From positions 1 to 5,962 of the forward strand of contig JADFRJ010000153.1 of NCBI GenBank assembly GCA_022561355.1: a DNA stretch of 5,962 nucleotides, written 5' to 3'. The stretch is from Chloroflexota bacterium. Lineage in GTDB: Bacteria > Chloroflexota > Dehalococcoidia > DSTF01 > RBG-16-68-14. A model generated the notes under the pieces. That model had not been told where the DNA came from, did no database searches, and saw only the letters and a program-made list of their open reading frames with translations. Both the position numbers and the translations under genes were made by a program. Below, in pieces: positions 1-5,461 of the stretch. The stretch's first letter is position 1. Every line of letters starts with the position of its first letter.

Positions 1-1144
1 CGATGGCACCCACCGGCACCAGCCCGCGGTCGATGCTCATCAGGCTCACGATCCTCCCGCGCATGTCGGGCGGGCTCAGCTCCAGCAGCAGGCTGTTCGT
101 CAGCGCCATGAACGACGTGCTCATGCTGGCGATGAACATCAGCAGCACAATCGAGACGGGGAGGAACGTGGACCGCGAGAAGATCGCCAGCAGCACGCCG
201 AAGACGAGCATCAGCCCCAACAGCAGCAGGCCGCGATGCCGGAGCTGCGTCTGCGATGCGAGGATCAGCGAGCCGACGATCGCGCCTGCGCCAGTGACGG
301 CCATCAGCGCACCGACTCCGGCGTCGCCGAGGTCGAGCACGTCCTTGGCGAAGAGCGGGACGAAGACGCTGATGTAGGGCAGGCCGAACATGAACATGAT
401 CAGCGGTGGGGCAAGCACGGCCAGCACTTGCGGATTCGCCCGCGCGAAACGCAATCCCGAACGAAGGTCATCGAACCATGACGCCTCGTCCGCGTCCTTT
501 CGCGGCTGGTAATCGACTCGCACCATGGAGAGCGCGAAGAGCACACCGATACCCAAGACCCCGGAGATTAGATAGACCGGGCCGACATCGCCGCTGATCA
601 AAATAAAGCCGGCGAGCCCGGGCCCTGCGATGCGCATGACGTTCAGCGCCGCCATGTTCAGCGAGATCGCGTTCAGCACCTGCTTTTCAGGCACGAGCTG
701 TGGGATCAGTGATTGACGCGCTGTCTGCGTGAAGACCATTGCGGTGCCTGTGGCGAACGCGAGGACGAACACGTGCCATGTCTCAACTACGCCGGCCAGC
801 ACCAAGACGGCCGTGATGAGATGGAAGCTGACGGTGCCCACCTGCGCGAACAGCAGGATGCGCTTGCGATCGAAGCGGTCCGCGATCACGCCCGCCATGA
901 GACCGAAGATCAGTTGTGGCGTCATGCGCGCCGCAACCACAAGGCCCAGCAGCAGCTCGGAATCGGTGAGCTGCAGGATCAGGACCGGCCGGGCGATCTG
1001 CTCCATCCACATCGCGGCGGAGCGGCCGATCTGCGCGAACCAGAGAGAGCGAAAGTCACCGTATCTAAGCGACGAGAAGGTCGAGACCGTGCTGGAAGCA
1101 GAGTCGGCCGGAGAGGGTGCTGGCTCGTTTGCTTGGTTGACCAT
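1..1144 (-). CDS. MFS exporter, C-terminus cut by window edge
   Basis: Inner-membrane major facilitator superfamily transporter, probably a proton-driven exporter of a drug, siderophore or other small molecule; the substrate cannot be read from sequence. The minus strand gives 381 uninterrupted codons from ATG at 1144 to the left edge. A polar N-terminal tail (residues 1-30) precedes the first hydrophobic segments. The conserved loop 2-3 signature of MFS proteins, GVIADRFDRKR, is at residues 85-95, followed by repeated hydrophobic helices. RQSLIPQLVP (about 143-152) and PDMRGRIVSLMSI (about 359-371) resemble the EntS-like / transmembrane secretion effector branch. A polar stretch at about 211-225 fits the central cytoplasmic loop between the two six-helix halves. 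Relatives are usually slightly over 400 residues, so only the last few dozen residues should be missing. It is divergent from tlyA. No good ribosome binding site is seen before the ATG. Confidence 0.9.
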   Translation of the reverse strand, partial: MVNQANEPAPSPADSASSTVSTFSSLRYGDFRSLWFAQIGRSAAMWMEQIARPVLILQLTDSELLLGLVVAARMTPQLIFGLMAGVIADRFDRKRILLFAQVGTVSFHLITAVLVLAGVVETWHVFVLAFATGTAMVFTQTARQSLIPQLVPEKQVLNAISLNMAALNVMRIAGPGLAGFILISGDVGPVYLISGVLGIGVLFALSMVRVDYQPRKDADEASWFDDLRSGLRFARANPQVLAVLAPPLIMFMFGLPYISVFVPLFAKDVLDLGDAGVGALMAVTGAGAIVGSLILASQTQLRHRGLLLLGLMLVFGVLLAIFSRSTFLPVSIVLLMFIASMSTSFMALTNSLLLELSPPDMRGRIVSLMSIDRGLVPVGAI

Positions 1145-1162
1145 GATGTGGGCGGTTGCCCT

Positions 1163-1192
1163 ATGCTAGCGAGGCGGTCGCACTCACGGCAA
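1163..1192 (-). promoter_or_regulatory. Candidate promoter of the MFS gene
   Basis: On the minus strand TTGCCG (1192-1187) and TAGCAT (1168-1163) are separated by 18 bases and resemble -35 and -10 boxes. The -10 box ends 18 bases before the ATG at 1144, which would leave a very short 5' leader containing a small GGGC-AACC-GCCC stem. Both boxes match the consensus only partly, so this is a weak call resting on spacing and position. Confidence 0.3.
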
Positions 1193-1213
1193 CGTGGGGG
1201 CATCACGCCTATC

Positions 1214-1243
1214 TTGACTTCGCGGATACGGCCTCCATATGCT
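1214..1243 (+). promoter_or_regulatory. Candidate leaderless promoter of tlyA operon
   Basis: TTGACT (1214-1219) and TATGCT (1238-1243) are separated by 18 bases and match sigma-70 type -35 and -10 boxes. Only six bases lie between the -10 box and the ATG at 1250, so transcription would start at or within a base or two of the A of the start codon. No purine-rich Shine-Dalgarno sequence is present before this ATG. Both facts point to a leaderless mRNA for the tlyA-nadK-Nudix operon. This is inferred from spacing and not measured. Confidence 0.5.
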
Positions 1244-1249
1244 GCCAGC

Positions 1250-1981
1250 ATGTCCGCGAAGAAACGTCTCGATGTGCTGCTGGTGCGGCGCGGCCTCGCC
1301 GAGAGCCGGCAGAAGGCCCAGACCGCGATTTTGGCCGGCGATGTACTGGTGAATGGCGAGCTGAACATCCGGCAGGCCTCGAGTGTGCCGGAAGACGCTG
1401 TCGTCGAATTGATCCGGCCGCCGCAGTTCGTTGGCCGCGGTGGTGTGAAGCTGCAACACGCCCTGGAGACGTTCGAGATCGACGTGAAGGGACTCGTCGC
1501 TCTCGATGTCGGCGCTTCTACCGGCGGCTTCACCGACTGCCTGCTCCAGCGTGGCGCCGAACGAGTCTACGCCGTCGACGTTGGCTACGGCCAGCTTGCC
1601 GACAAGCTCCGGAACGACTCACGCGTCGTTTCCATGGAGCGGACGAACATCAGAGAGCTAAACGAGCTTCCAAGACGGCCGGATCTAGCCGTCGTCGACG
1701 TTTCGTTCATCGGCCTCGAGAAGGCGCTTCCCACTGTACTCAGGCTGTTGAAGCCAAAGGGGCGTCTGGTCGCGCTGATCAAGCCGCAGTTCCAAGCGAG
1801 GCGCTCCGAGGTGAAGAAGGGGGGCGTCGTCAAGGACCCGCTCGTGCATGCGTCCGTCATCGGACGTGTCATCGCGTGGGCGGCTGGGCAGGAGCTGCGT
1901 CTGGCCGGCATCACCACATCTCCGCTGCGAGGCCCGGCTGGCAACAAAGAGTTCTTCGCGTACTGGAAGCGGCCGGCATGA
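1250..1981 (+). CDS. tlyA: TlyA family rRNA 2'-O-methyltransferase
   Basis: Predicted S-adenosylmethionine-dependent methyltransferase that 2'-O-methylates cytidine in rRNA; older annotation calls the family hemolysin A. The 243-residue protein has an N-terminal S4 RNA-binding domain (about 4-60), then an FtsJ-like Rossmann domain. The SAM-binding motif DVGASTGGFTD is at 86-96. The family's catalytic K-D-K-E tetrad is readable as K67 (GRGGVKL), D150 (VDVSFI), K178 (LIKPQF) and E234 (GNKEFF). The start was chosen at 1250 because the S4 domain begins immediately and no Met codon lies close upstream in frame; longer readings run through the opposite-strand MFS gene. Two oddities: the common KPQFE motif reads KPQFQ (Q182), and the protein ends nine residues after E234, without the C-terminal tail of about 25 residues seen in the mycobacterial protein. 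The short form recalls type I TlyA, which modifies only 23S rRNA; that is inference. Its stop overlaps the nadK start (ATGA). Confidence 0.93.
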   Translation: MSAKKRLDVLLVRRGLAESRQKAQTAILAGDVLVNGELNIRQASSVPEDAVVELIRPPQFVGRGGVKLQHALETFEIDVKGLVALDVGASTGGFTDCLLQRGAERVYAVDVGYGQLADKLRNDSRVVSMERTNIRELNELPRRPDLAVVDVSFIGLEKALPTVLRLLKPKGRLVALIKPQFQARRSEVKKGGVVKDPLVHASVIGRVIAWAAGQELRLAGITTSPLRGPAGNKEFFAYWKRPA

Positions 1982-2847
1982 AGAAAGTCGGCTGCTGCTA
2001 CCATCCCAAGCTGCCCGACGATCTGGGGCGGCGCATCGCGGAGGAACTCGCCGGCGTGGCCGCCCAGCACGTCGAGGAGACGTGGGTGGCGCCTGCCTGG
2101 GACGACGAAGCGACTGCCAAGCACATGCCGGGCACGGACCTGCTCCTTTGCCTGGGCGGCGACGGCACCGTCCTGCGCGCGGCCCAGTTGGTCGTCGCGA
2201 ATGATGCGCTGCTGCTCGGCGTGAACATGGGCCGTCTGGGCTTCCTGACCGAGCTAGACGCCAGTACCGCGAAGGAGCGGTTGCCCGACATCATCAACGG
2301 CGCCGGCCGCATCGAGGAGCGGGCGATGCTTCACGCCGAGGTCGTGCAGGCCGGCGGCGAGAATGGTGACAAAGCGCCCGCCATGCACGATGCGCTCAAC
2401 GACGTTGTCATCGGCCGCAGGACGCTCGGCCGCACCGTGCAGGTCTCGATCCAGGTCGATGGTTCTTCCCTAGCCGACCTTCGCGCCGATGGCGTCATCA
2501 TCGCGACGGCGACCGGCAGCACCGCCTACTCGCTCTCAGCAGGCGGCGCCATCTTGCCGCCCGAATCGGACGAGATCATGATGACGCCGCTCGCGCCCCA
2601 TCTGGCGTCGAACAACTCTATCGTGCTTCCAGCGCGCTCCGTGATTGAGGTGCGCTTAACCGTGGGCGAGGCGACCTTCAGCGTCGACGGCGAACGCGAT
2701 CACGACCTGCAGGCGGGCGAAACCGTGCGCGTGTCGCTCAGCCCGCACCGCGCGCGCTTCTTGCGGCTCGGCGAGCCGGCGAAGTTCTACGGACGTCTGG
2801 CGCGCCGTCTCAACTGGCTCGGAGAATCTAATGGTGCTCCCGAATGA
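1978..2847 (+). CDS. nadK: NAD kinase
   Basis: Cytosolic ATP- or polyphosphate-dependent NAD+ kinase, the enzyme that makes NADP+. The 289-residue length is normal for the family. GGDGTVLR at residues 60-67 carries the catalytic Asp (D62). GVNMGRLGFLTE at 81-92 and the Asn-Asp pair N141-D142 (the NE/ND nucleotide-binding motif) follow. The second signature, ending TGSTAYSLSAGG, spans about 171-190, and SVDG at 235-238 lies in the C-terminal beta domain. In the second signature the usual ATPTGSTAY reads ATATGSTAY (A178 for Pro), a mild deviation that should not abolish activity. The start was chosen because MKKVGCCYHP is the expected first strand and the ATG lies in a 4-base ATGA overlap with the tlyA stop, implying translational coupling; no strong ribosome binding site is seen. 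The gene overlaps the following Nudix gene in the same way. The tlyA-nadK order is widely conserved in bacteria. Confidence 0.96.
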   Translation: MKKVGCCYHPKLPDDLGRRIAEELAGVAAQHVEETWVAPAWDDEATAKHMPGTDLLLCLGGDGTVLRAAQLVVANDALLLGVNMGRLGFLTELDASTAKERLPDIINGAGRIEERAMLHAEVVQAGGENGDKAPAMHDALNDVVIGRRTLGRTVQVSIQVDGSSLADLRADGVIIATATGSTAYSLSAGGAILPPESDEIMMTPLAPHLASNNSIVLPARSVIEVRLTVGEATFSVDGERDHDLQAGETVRVSLSPHRARFLRLGEPAKFYGRLARRLNWLGESNGAPE

Positions 2848-3398
2848 CGGACGTATCCGCGCACGATGCGGCGCACGATGCGCCGGAGGTTCTTTCCAGC
2901 GAACGCATCTACGATCGTTGGTTGGGCTTGCGCGTGGACAAGCTGCGCTACCCGAGTGGTTACGAGACGTCGCACGATGTTGTGGAGCACCACGGTGGTG
3001 TGACGCTGCTGCCCATCGACGCCGAAGGCAATGTACTCTTCGTTAGCCAGTACCGGCACCCTATTGGGCGCGTTCTGCTCGAGCTGCCAGCGGGCACGCT
3101 CGATAGCGGTGAGGACCCGGAGGTGTGCGCGCAGCGCGAGCTGCAGGAAGAGACTGGATATCGGGCGGCCAACATCGAGCGCATAGGTGGCTTCTACTCC
3201 GCGCCCGGCTACTGCACGGAGTATCTGCCGGTCTATCTCTGCACCGAGCTGGTCGAGAGCAGGCTGCAGGGAGACGAGGATTCGATTGAGCTCGTTCGCA
3301 TCCCCTTTGACGATGCGCTGCGGATGGTTGCGGCTGGTGAGATCGAAGACGCCAAGTCGCTGGCCGCGCTCCTCCTCTACAATCTACGTCCCACGTAG
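2844..3398 (+). CDS. Nudix hydrolase, ADP-ribose pyrophosphatase type
   Basis: Predicted Mg2+-dependent hydrolase that cleaves ADP-ribose to AMP and ribose 5-phosphate, removing a reactive NAD breakdown product. The 184-residue protein has a complete Nudix box: G84, E90, then REL.EETGY with R98, E99, E102, E103 and G105. ELPAG directly ahead (80-84) and APGYCTE (120-126), whose Pro lies 16 residues after the box glycine, are features of ADP-ribose pyrophosphatases rather than MutT-type Nudix enzymes. The N-terminus contains AHDAAHDA, encoded by a perfect tandem 12-base repeat. ATG at 2844 overlaps the nadK stop (ATGA), completing a tight three-gene operon. In Mycobacterium tuberculosis a Nudix ADP-ribose pyrophosphatase gene also lies a few genes after tlyA and ppnK. 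Activity on other nucleoside diphosphate sugars cannot be excluded. The symbol nudF would be plausible but is not assigned. Confidence 0.9.
   Translation: MTDVSAHDAAHDAPEVLSSERIYDRWLGLRVDKLRYPSGYETSHDVVEHHGGVTLLPIDAEGNVLFVSQYRHPIGRVLLELPAGTLDSGEDPEVCAQRELQEETGYRAANIERIGGFYSAPGYCTEYLPVYLCTELVESRLQGDEDSIELVRIPFDDALRMVAAGEIEDAKSLAALLLYNLRPT
2859..2882 (+). repeat. Tandem 12-base repeat in Nudix N-terminus
   Basis: GCGCACGATGCG occurs twice back to back without mismatch. It is in frame and encodes Ala-His-Asp-Ala twice (residues 6-13), ahead of the folded Nudix domain. It looks like a recent local duplication in a flexible tail. Confidence 0.85.
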
Positions 3399-3399
3399 A
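3383..3399. repeat. Small hairpin over the Nudix stop codon
   Basis: TCTACGT and ACGTAGA form a perfect 7-bp inverted repeat around a CCC loop; the right arm contains the TAG stop at 3396-3398. No T-run follows, so it is not a typical intrinsic terminator. CGTAGACC at its right edge (3394-3401) recurs at 3408-3415. It may protect the 3' end of the mRNA or help Rho-independent release weakly; function unknown. Confidence 0.4.
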
Positions 3400-3555
3400 C
3401 CGGCGCGCGTAGACCTCCGGAAAGTCAGGAGATCTGGCCGGCGCATTAGGGGATTCTCCTATACCAAGCCTTGCACCCGTGGTGGATACTCGGAGTGCCA
3501 TCAGAGGCAGGGCTCGTTTCCTCCCCCCGCCACCAGCACACCAGCGAGCCTTACT

Positions 3556-3589
3556 ACAGCGGCCGGGCCATGGAAGGCCCGGTTGCTGT
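3556..3589 (+). terminator. Strong 14-bp hairpin, possible terminator
   Basis: The arms 3556-3569 and 3576-3589 pair over 14 bp around the six-base loop ATGGAA, with a GC-rich inner stem CCGGGCC/GGCCCGG. Two of the pairs are G-U, which exist only in plus-strand RNA; in minus-strand RNA they would be A-C mismatches. That supports a role in a rightward transcript, probably the end of the tlyA-nadK-Nudix message 158 bases after its last stop codon. The following GTGTTTCG is only weakly U-rich, so it may instead stabilise an RNA end or belong to a small RNA. Confidence 0.5.
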
Positions 3590-3618
3590 GTTTCGTGCAT
3601 GCCCGTGTTCCGTGCATG
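3588..3618. repeat. Two near-identical 14-base direct repeats
   Basis: GTGTTTCGTGCATG (3588-3601) and GTGTTCCGTGCATG (3605-3618) differ at one base and are separated by CCC, giving a 17-base period. They end four bases before the candidate sdhA -35 box, the usual place for activator binding sites. The first copy overlaps the last two bases of the 3556-3589 hairpin. The binding protein is unknown. Confidence 0.5.
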
Positions 3619-3622
3619 ATTG

Positions 3623-3651
3623 TTGCCCTCTTCACAAGCGCTTGTTAGACT
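3623..3651 (+). promoter_or_regulatory. Candidate sdhAB promoter
   Basis: TTGCCC (3623-3628) and TAGACT (3646-3651) are separated by the optimal 17 bases, and TGT before the -10 box gives an extended -10 (TGN). Transcription would start near 3657-3659, about 105 bases before the sdhA GTG. The spacer contains a perfect palindrome. The -10 box overlaps the left arm of the long inverted repeat at 3650-3661, so if this promoter is used only about five base pairs of that stem would be present in the RNA. Confidence 0.45.
3634..3645. promoter_or_regulatory. Perfect 12-bp palindrome, candidate operator
   Basis: ACAAGCGCTTGT is a perfect 12-bp palindrome lying between the candidate -35 and -10 boxes, where a bound repressor would block RNA polymerase. 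The AAGCGCTT core with its central CG resembles LacI/GalR-family operators, including the CcpA cre core. The regulator is not identified; family assignment is inference from the half-site only. Confidence 0.45.
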
Positions 3652-3759
3652 CTCCTCAGGCAGAGTGGCAAGGATGCCTCTTCTGCCTTGATGGAAGCTC
3701 CGCAGGCTCTCGAACATTCAGCATCAGCTCTATGCAATACGGGAGCCGCCTGAGGAGGG
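3650..3759 (+). promoter_or_regulatory. Candidate structured sdhA leader hiding the RBS
   Basis: CTCTCCTCAGGC (3650-3661) pairs with GCCTGAGGAGGG (3748-3759) over 12 bp with a single U-G wobble; the right arm contains the sdhA Shine-Dalgarno GGAGGGG (3754-3760). Inside, GGCTCTCG (3705-3712) pairs with CGGGAGCC (3740-3747) over 8 bp with one wobble and abuts the closing stem, so the two could stack. GGCA/TGCC around an AGGA loop (3667-3678) gives a second arm, which can extend with GGCAGA (3659-3664) against TCTGCC (3682-3687) and then competes with the closing stem for 3659-3661. The result is a three-way junction with a possible switch controlling ribosome access. It matches no riboswitch class I recognise. 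It needs a transcript starting upstream of about 3650; otherwise the inverted repeat may act as DNA or be partial in RNA. Confidence 0.45.
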
Positions 3760-3763
3760 GATT

Positions 3764-5461
3764 GTGGCTTCGTTTCAACATGACGTACTGATCATCGGCG
3801 CGGGGTTGGCGGGAATGCGCGCGGCGTTGGCCGCCCAGGGCGAGGGTGCGGACATCGGCATCATCTCCAAGGTTCACCCCGTACGAAGCCATTCGAACGC
3901 GGCACAGGGCGGGATCAACGCGGCTTTAGAAGCGACCGACTCCTGGGAGGAGCACGCCTTCGACACCATCAAGGGCAGCGATTACCTCGCTGACCAGGAC
4001 AGCGTCGAGGTGCTCTGCCAAGAGGCCGGCGCTGAGCTGATCGCCCTCGAAAACATGGGCGTCATCTTCAATCGCGACGATCAAGGCAAGCTTGGCACGC
4101 GCAGGTTCGGCGGCGCGAAGAAGGCGCGGACATACTTCGTCGGTGACATCACGGGCCAGGCCATCCTGCACGTGATGTACGAGCAGATGATGAAGGCCCA
4201 GGAGTCCGGCGAACCCCAAATGAAGCTTTACGAGGAGTGGTTCGTCACGTCGCTGATCAGCGACGGCGAGCGCTGCCTTGGCGCCACGGTCCTCGACATG
4301 CGCACCGGTGAAATTCACACCGTGCTCGCGAAGGGCACGATTATGGCCACGGGCGGCTTCGGGCGAGTCTATGAGCCAAGCACGAACGCCCTCATCTGCA
4401 CCGGCGATGGCATGAGCATGGCCTGGCGCATCGGCGCGCCGCTGATGGACATGGAGATGGTCCAGCACCATCCGACGACGCTCAAGGGCAGCGGTGTCCT
4501 GATCACCGAGGGCGCCCGAGGCGAAGGCGCGTACCTGCTCAACTCGGACGGCGACCGCTTTATGAAGACGTACGCGCCCAACGCGATGGAGCTGGCGAGT
4601 CGCGACGTCGTCTCGCGAGCGGAACAGACTGAGATCAACGAAGGCCGCGGCATCGACGGCTGCGTCCTCCTAGACATGCGCCACCTGGACGAGAAGTTGA
4701 TTCACGAACGGCTCTGGCAGATCCGCGAATTAGGTATCGACCTAGCAGGCGTTGACGTCATCAAGGAGCCGATCCCGATTAAACCTGGCTGTCACTACGC
4801 CATGGGTGGTATCAAGACGGACATTCTCGGCCAAACGCTGGTGCCGGGACTCTACGCGGCGGGCGAAGTCGCCTGCGTGAGCGTCCACGGGGGGAACCGC
4901 CTAGGCGCGAACTCGCTGCTGGACACCGTCATCTTCGGCCGTCGCGCCGGCGTCGCTGCCGCGGAGGCCGGCCGTAAGATCGACATGCCGAGCGCGCCTG
5001 CGTCGACGATCGAGAACGAACAACAGAAGTTGCAGGCGCTGCTCGACCGCCCGGCCAACGGCGAAAAGATCGCCCAGATCCGCTGGGACTTAGGCATCTC
5101 TATGGACAAGAACGTGGCCGTCTTCCGCGACGCGGAGGGGCTAAACGAGCAACAGGAAGAGATCAAGAAGCTCAAGGCGCGATACGAGACGGTTCCGATT
5201 GAAGACAAAGGCAAGGTGTTCAATACAGACCTGATCTTCGGGCTGGAGCTGGGCTACCTGCTCGATTGCGCGGAGGCGATCGTCCTTGGCGCGATCACGC
5301 GGACCGAAAGCCGGGGCGCGCAGTACCGCCTCGATTACCCGGAACGAAACGACGCCGAATGGCTAAAGCACATCCTGCTGACGTACTCACCGGAGGGCAT
5401 CCGGCTCGACTACCAGCCTGTCACGATTACGCAATGGGAGCCGAAGGAGCGGACGTACTGA
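3764..5461 (+). CDS. sdhA: Succinate dehydrogenase/fumarate reductase flavoprotein subunit
   Basis: Catalytic flavoprotein of complex II, oxidising succinate to fumarate (or the reverse) on the cytoplasmic face of the membrane. The 565-residue protein carries GAGLAG at 12-17 for FAD and the covalent-FAD motif RSHSNAAQGG, with H43 as the flavin-linked histidine. Active-site residues expected from E. coli SdhA are all present: H236 (QHHPT), T248-E249 and R252 (TEGARGEG), R280 (SRDVV), H344 (CHYAMGG) and R379 (GGNRLGANS). The C-terminal domain has TRTESRGAQYR (512-522) and ends in KERTY, so the gene is full length. The GTG start follows a strong GGAGGGG at 3754-3760 and leads straight into the FAD-binding strand. 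It overlaps sdhB by one base (TGATG). No sdhC or sdhD anchor gene precedes it. Direction (succinate oxidation or fumarate reduction) cannot be told from sequence. Confidence 0.96.
   Translation: MASFQHDVLIIGAGLAGMRAALAAQGEGADIGIISKVHPVRSHSNAAQGGINAALEATDSWEEHAFDTIKGSDYLADQDSVEVLCQEAGAELIALENMGVIFNRDDQGKLGTRRFGGAKKARTYFVGDITGQAILHVMYEQMMKAQESGEPQMKLYEEWFVTSLISDGERCLGATVLDMRTGEIHTVLAKGTIMATGGFGRVYEPSTNALICTGDGMSMAWRIGAPLMDMEMVQHHPTTLKGSGVLITEGARGEGAYLLNSDGDRFMKTYAPNAMELASRDVVSRAEQTEINEGRGIDGCVLLDMRHLDEKLIHERLWQIRELGIDLAGVDVIKEPIPIKPGCHYAMGGIKTDILGQTLVPGLYAAGEVACVSVHGGNRLGANSLLDTVIFGRRAGVAAAEAGRKIDMPSAPASTIENEQQKLQALLDRPANGEKIAQIRWDLGISMDKNVAVFRDAEGLNEQQEEIKKLKARYETVPIEDKGKVFNTDLIFGLELGYLLDCAEAIVLGAITRTESRGAQYRLDYPERNDAEWLKHILLTYSPEGIRLDYQPVTITQWEPKERTY

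Larger units (their letters stand above)
3399..3763. other. 365-base structured intergenic region
   Basis: Non-coding region between the Nudix stop and the sdhA start. Open frames crossing it match no recognisable protein, and their coding would depend on shadow frames of the neighbours. In order it holds short repeats at 3394-3415, a weak hairpin TAGGGG-ATT-CTCCTA-like stem at 3447-3461, a C-rich stretch at about 3520-3545 flanked by GGCTCG and CGAGCC, a 14-bp hairpin at 3556-3589, a 14-base tandem repeat at 3588-3618, a promoter candidate with a palindromic operator at 3623-3651, and a folded sdhA leader candidate at 3650-3759. I see no tRNA, 5S, tmRNA or SRP RNA in it. Confidence 0.8.

Noticed and set aside
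713..1249. Upstream in-frame extension of tlyA giving a 422-residue reading
   Set aside because: The extension is antisense to a convincing MFS gene, has no domain character, and the S4 domain begins right at the ATG at 1250.
1156..1977. Upstream in-frame extension of nadK giving a 563-residue reading
   Set aside because: It runs through tlyA in another frame with Arg/Ala-rich low-sense translation; the NAD kinase fold starts at the ATG at 1978 in a standard ATGA overlap.
3383..3399. Hairpin over the Nudix stop as an intrinsic terminator
   Set aside because: The stem is only 7 bp and is followed by ACCGGCGCGC rather than a T-run.
3061..3717. 218-residue minus-strand open frame over the Nudix gene and intergenic region
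   Set aside because: Arg/Pro/Ser-rich shadow of the Nudix gene with no recognisable motif, crossing the structured sdhA upstream region.
3399..3763. Possible 6S, SRP, tmRNA, T-box or CRISPR sequence in the intergenic region
   Set aside because: None of the conserved cores of these RNAs is seen, and the repeats present are too few and too short for a CRISPR array.
3187..3791. Plus-strand open frames reaching into the intergenic region (3187-3648 and 3471-3791)
   Set aside because: Composition is that of out-of-frame high-GC sequence, no family recognised, and the second runs into the sdhA start in the wrong frame.
3926..4471. 181-residue minus-strand open frame inside sdhA
   Set aside because: His/Ala/Leu-rich antisense shadow of the well-conserved sdhA codons; no independent evidence of coding.
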